A DNA stretch of 64,000 bases from Mucilaginibacter tundrae (lineage in GTDB: Bacteria; Bacteroidota; Bacteroidia; Sphingobacteriales; Sphingobacteriaceae), in NCBI RefSeq assembly GCF_013408825.1, contig NZ_JACCBZ010000005.1, forward strand, positions 248,001 to 312,000, in the 5' to 3' direction. A program made the translations under genes and the position numbers. Position 1 is the stretch's first letter. The number at the start of each line of letters is the position of its first letter. The notes beneath the pieces were generated by a model. It worked only from the letters and a program-made list of their open reading frames with translations, did no database searches and was not told the origin of the DNA. Positions 61,122-64,000 of the stretch are shown one piece after another.

Positions 61122-63473
61122 TTAGATAACGAGTGAATTATCACCCCCTTTAAGGTTATATGTTTTTGTTTTCCAAACTAATATTCCCGATGTTTTTTGT
61201 GGCAAGCTGATCTTTATTTGCCATTTATCATTTTTAAGCAAATAGCTAACAAATACCTTTCCGTCCGGGTGAGGGATTTCTCCGCTTACTTTTGTTAACG
61301 TGCCTAAATGCGGTTCTATCTTTATTTGGGCAAACCCGGGTGCATAGCTGTCAATCCCTAATACCGTCCTAAAAAACTCAATGTTTGGGCTAGCGCCCCA
61401 TGCATGGCAATCGGAACGGGATGTATTTACGTCGGAATACTCGGCCCAGGTAGTAAGGCCCATCGCTATATTTTCCCGATAAATGTCCAGCCAATTCATA
61501 TAATCATTGCCCATGCCTGCTTTAATCAAGGCTTGGTTCAAATAATATTTAAAGTAAACGGAACATTGTGTTAAGCTTTTATCATTAAGCAGGCTGTTAG
61601 CTATCGTCGGCATATCTGCATCACTCACCATGCCGGTAAGTATGGCTAATGAGTTAGCATGCTGCGAATAACTGTTTCTTTCTATGTTATCTGCGTATAA
61701 TTTTTTAACCGGATCCCAGTATTTACGTTGTATGGTGGCCTTTAGTTGCGTGGCTTTTTGAGTATAGATAATGGCATAATCCTTTAGGCCAATTTTGCCT
61801 TCCATTTCCGCCGCCCATTGGTAAGCCCATAATAGCTGCAAGTCGTATATCGCCGCGCTGCCGTCGCTGCCATTAATACCACCAGCCAAGTTGCCAGCCC
61901 AGTCTACAAAAGCCCAATATGGCGTATTTTTTAACGAGCCATCGGGCTGCTGATATTTGCTAAAAAAGTCCAGAATAGCCCTTTCACCCACGAGTTTATC
62001 TTTTATAAAGGCAGCATCGGGCCTGTACATCCAATAATCATGAAGCATACAAATATACCACAGCGAAAATGTTGATATGATCTGTGTTCCTTTGGTAGGA
62101 TAGCAGCTCCTGGTAACGCCTTCAGCCAAACGCGAGTGGTCTATCGATGTAAGCGCAGCACGCGCCAACCGGTCATCATCCGTATTATAGTAGGAAATTA
62201 GCGTCTGTATTCGTGTATCGCCAATGTACTGCAATTGCTCGTAATAAGGGCAGTCGGTATAAGTTTCCCAAGCATTAAGCCTTGCTGTGCGCCAGCCAAT
62301 ATCCAGCATCTGCTTTATTTCGGTATTATCAGTATTGAATATTGCTGTTCGTTTAAAAGGATAGCCTGTAAATGTGCCATACAGATCATTAATGATTAGT
62401 GGCTCATTTTTGGTTGTTACAATTAACCTTACGTAGCGATAAGTACGGAAATTTAGCGTAGTAAATGATTGTCCCTGGCTGCCGTTAGCAATTATACTAT
62501 CTATTCGGCCAACGAATTCCTTGCCAACAACCTCGTTTCGATTACCCTTATTAACTCCATGACTGCCCTTTTGATAAAGCGACTCTGCATAGCCTAATGA
62601 AATTCCTGCATCTTTGCCACCGCTAAAATTTAACGTTACATAAGCATTAGTTTCAAAAGTTTGATCAAGTATTAAAGTAACAGTCGTATTGGCAGGGATA
62701 GTTACGTCGGTTTTTTTTTCAGGAAAAACTGAAGGTACGTTTATGCCAATTGCACTGCGCAATTTTAAGATGCGTTGATAGGTCATTTCTCTTGCCGGCA
62801 AAGTAGAAGGGACTAATGCCCAATCTATTCCCCATGCAGTTCCTTTAAGTCTGCCATCCATTATTTTAGTCGCCGTTGGCCAATCAGTATCATTATAATC
62901 CACTGCTGTCCAATCGCCTTTAACAGCTTGATTCATATCTACCAATTCGCCTTTACTAGCCGCAAAAAAATAGCCTGGAACAGGCATATGCCCAATATCG
63001 CGTATGCACCTCCAGGTACTATTGGTATTCAAAATTTCTTCATTAGTAGTATTGCCCTGTATAATTAATGCTGTACGTACAGAGATTTGTGCTTCGGGTC
63101 TTACTCCGGCTTCATTATAAACAAGTGCCGACACGGTGTTCTTTCCTGTAGTTAAATAAGGCGCTATATCAACTGTTTCATAGTTCCAGAAATAAGTATC
63201 TCCTCTAGCTGGTCCGAGTGAAACAAGCGTACCATTAACATATAATTTATAGCGGTTATCTGCTGATATATGAATGGTAAAAGAAGATGGTTTAGCAGTA
63301 AAATCAATACTTTTTCGAAAATAGTATACGCCATATTCATCGCCGGGGTAATTAGGTGCAGCTATCCAGCTAGCATTCCAGGGCCGTGAATCTATTTGAT
63401 TAGACTGAGAATAGCCGACTTCTACACAAAAAAAACATAGAGTCGTGATAAAAAGCAGAAAAAAATATTTCAT
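61122..63473 (-). CDS. Glycoside hydrolase family 78 (alpha-L-rhamnosidase-like)
   Basis: 783 residues with a signal peptide ending near CVEVGYS. N-terminal beta-sandwich domains (WNASWIAAPNYPGDEYGVYY; FTIHISADNRYKLYVNGTLV) precede the alpha/alpha barrel. The rhamnosidase catalytic motif is YTDCPYYEQLQYIGDTRIQ (Asp407, Glu412), with PYWAFVDWAGNL further on and a C-terminal sandwich (PHPDGKVFVSYLLKNDKWQI). GH78 enzymes remove terminal alpha-L-rhamnose; many Bacteroidota members are untested and some act on other sugars. It is transcribed toward the main locus, with a LacI-type operator just upstream of its start, so it seems to belong to the same regulon. Confidence 0.9.
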   Translation of the reverse strand: MKYFFLLFITTLCFFCVEVGYSQSNQIDSRPWNASWIAAPNYPGDEYGVYYFRKSIDFTAKPSSFTIHISADNRYKLYVNGTLVSLGPARGDTYFWNYETVDIAPYLTTGKNTVSALVYNEAGVRPEAQISVRTALIIQGNTTNEEILNTNSTWRCIRDIGHMPVPGYFFAASKGELVDMNQAVKGDWTAVDYNDTDWPTATKIMDGRLKGTAWGIDWALVPSTLPAREMTYQRILKLRSAIGINVPSVFPEKKTDVTIPANTTVTLILDQTFETNAYVTLNFSGGKDAGISLGYAESLYQKGSHGVNKGNRNEVVGKEFVGRIDSIIANGSQGQSFTTLNFRTYRYVRLIVTTKNEPLIINDLYGTFTGYPFKRTAIFNTDNTEIKQMLDIGWRTARLNAWETYTDCPYYEQLQYIGDTRIQTLISYYNTDDDRLARAALTSIDHSRLAEGVTRSCYPTKGTQIISTFSLWYICMLHDYWMYRPDAAFIKDKLVGERAILDFFSKYQQPDGSLKNTPYWAFVDWAGNLAGGINGSDGSAAIYDLQLLWAYQWAAEMEGKIGLKDYAIIYTQKATQLKATIQRKYWDPVKKLYADNIERNSYSQHANSLAILTGMVSDADMPTIANSLLNDKSLTQCSVYFKYYLNQALIKAGMGNDYMNWLDIYRENIAMGLTTWAEYSDVNTSRSDCHAWGASPNIEFFRTVLGIDSYAPGFAQIKIEPHLGTLTKVSGEIPHPDGKVFVSYLLKNDKWQIKISLPQKTSGILVWKTKTYNLKGGDNSLVI

Positions 63474-63489
63474 AAATTAGATTTATACG

Positions 63490-63511
63490 ATTGCTAAACT
63501 GGTTTTGCAAT
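63490..63511. promoter_or_regulatory. LacI-type operator upstream of the GH78 gene
   Basis: ATTGC-TAAACTGGTTTT-GCAAT: the core 63495-63506 and both flanks form a near-perfect 22-bp palindrome with one arm mismatch. This is the most extended palindrome of the set. It starts 16 bp upstream of the GH78 start codon. Confidence 0.6.
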
Positions 63512-63686
63512 TTAGAAAAATAAAATGAAAAATTAATTCAACAATAATTTAAAATCTAAATTTTTGATCTGGTGTGTGATAACGAAAGTTTAACTTAATG
63601 CCTTATGTATATAAACAGGCAATTGCTAACAGTTAGTGCAACGCATTTTATGAGGTTAGCTTGTTAAATGACAATTATATAAAAAT

Positions 63687-63708
63687 ATCGCTAAACCGGT
63701 TTTTTATT
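63687..63708. promoter_or_regulatory. LacI-type operator upstream of the right-edge gene
   Basis: TAAACCGGTTTT (core 63692-63703), 11 of 12 matches, with GC before it. It lies 235 bp ahead of the start at 63938, a distance like the one before the first susD gene. Confidence 0.6.
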
Positions 63709-63937
63709 CAAATTTCTTATTTAAATTTACCCGGAAATCAATTATAAACTTCGATATTACTTTCATATCTTTCTGTTTTATGAGTATAAATAAAAATGCC
63801 TGTTTGGGCCGAGAGTTTGCAAAACTTGGAACTCGCGTCTCAGTTTAAAAATAGCAAAACCAATTATACCGCTAATTTACAAGTCATCTACTTTTTTTTT
63901 GCCAATTATCCCATTATTAATAAAATTAATAGTCCGA

Positions 63938-64000
63938 ATGGAACTGAAAAAAACAATTCACATAAAAGCAATTATTGTTTTCATCTTGTGTTTATCTCTA
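63938..64000 (+). CDS. Start of a secreted or membrane protein (3' truncated)
   Basis: An ATG at 63938 opens a frame that runs to the window edge: 21 residues, beginning MELKKTIHIKA and continuing into a hydrophobic segment (IIVFILCLSL), as in a signal peptide. The product cannot be recognised. Its operator and long leader suggest a further member of the glycan regulon; a SusC protein would be a reasonable guess but is not shown. Confidence 0.5.
   Translation, partial: MELKKTIHIKAIIVFILCLSL

Larger units (their letters stand above)
63474..63937. other. 464-bp divergent regulatory region
   Basis: No gene is seen between the GH78 start and the partial gene at the right edge. It holds two LacI-type operators, one near each gene, and AT-rich sequence. 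No clear TAnnTTTG box was found on the + strand near the second operator. Confidence 0.55.

Overview
The window looks like a piece of a Bacteroidota chromosome, most likely of the Sphingobacteriaceae (Mucilaginibacter or Pedobacter type). This is an inference from gene content: SusC/SusD pairs, a type IX secretion (T9SS) C-terminal sorting domain beside a PorP/SprF gene, many secreted glycoside hydrolases, almost no Shine-Dalgarno sequences, and TAnnTTTG-type promoter boxes. I see no insertion sequence, phage, CRISPR array or rRNA. One tRNA gene (Gln, CTG) is present.

Left part (1-16000). A TonB-dependent receptor is cut by the window edge. It is followed by a TauE/SafE exporter with its DUF1634 partner, a class I fructose-bisphosphate aldolase, tRNA-Gln, a 1284-residue periplasmic-propeller hybrid histidine kinase, a small GNAT protein and a quinone-oxidoreductase-like enzyme. 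Next is a T9SS module: a large secreted alpha-amylase-family protein with Ig-like repeats, a starch-binding module and a type B sorting domain, then a PorP/SprF gene and a small HTH gene.

Uronate operon (14973-20507). A LacI-type regulator is divergent from a tight four-gene operon: secreted YhcH-like protein, GH88 unsaturated glucuronyl hydrolase, mannonate dehydratase and an alginate-lyase-family protein. Together these suggest breakdown of a glucuronate-containing glycan.

Sigma/anti-sigma cassette (20548-23799). An ECF sigma factor overlaps a gene for a protein with a cytoplasmic N-terminus, one inner-membrane helix, a long periplasmic linker and a C-terminal outer-membrane barrel. This is the architecture of the dual membrane-spanning anti-sigma factors (Dma). 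Two small lipoprotein genes lie upstream.

Glycan utilization locus (23947-61078, probably on to 64000). It holds a sialate O-acetylesterase-type enzyme, two paralogous SGNH hydrolases, a GH2 enzyme, an alpha/beta-hydrolase-SGNH double esterase, a RICIN-domain protein, a GH38-like protein, three GH92 alpha-mannosidase-family enzymes, another esterase, two SusD and two SusC genes in the unusual susD-before-susC order with DUF5004 and DUF4961 proteins, an Lgt-like protein, a FucP-type sugar transporter and a LacI-type regulator. A GH78 rhamnosidase-family gene is convergent at the end. The enzyme set suggests an O-acylated, mannose-rich glycan.

Seven near-identical palindromes (core TAAACCGGTTTA) lie before, or over the start of, genes across this locus and beyond it to 63.7 kb. 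They are best read as operators of one LacI-family regulon. This, the Dma-like cassette and the reversed SusD/SusC organisation are the most interesting observations.
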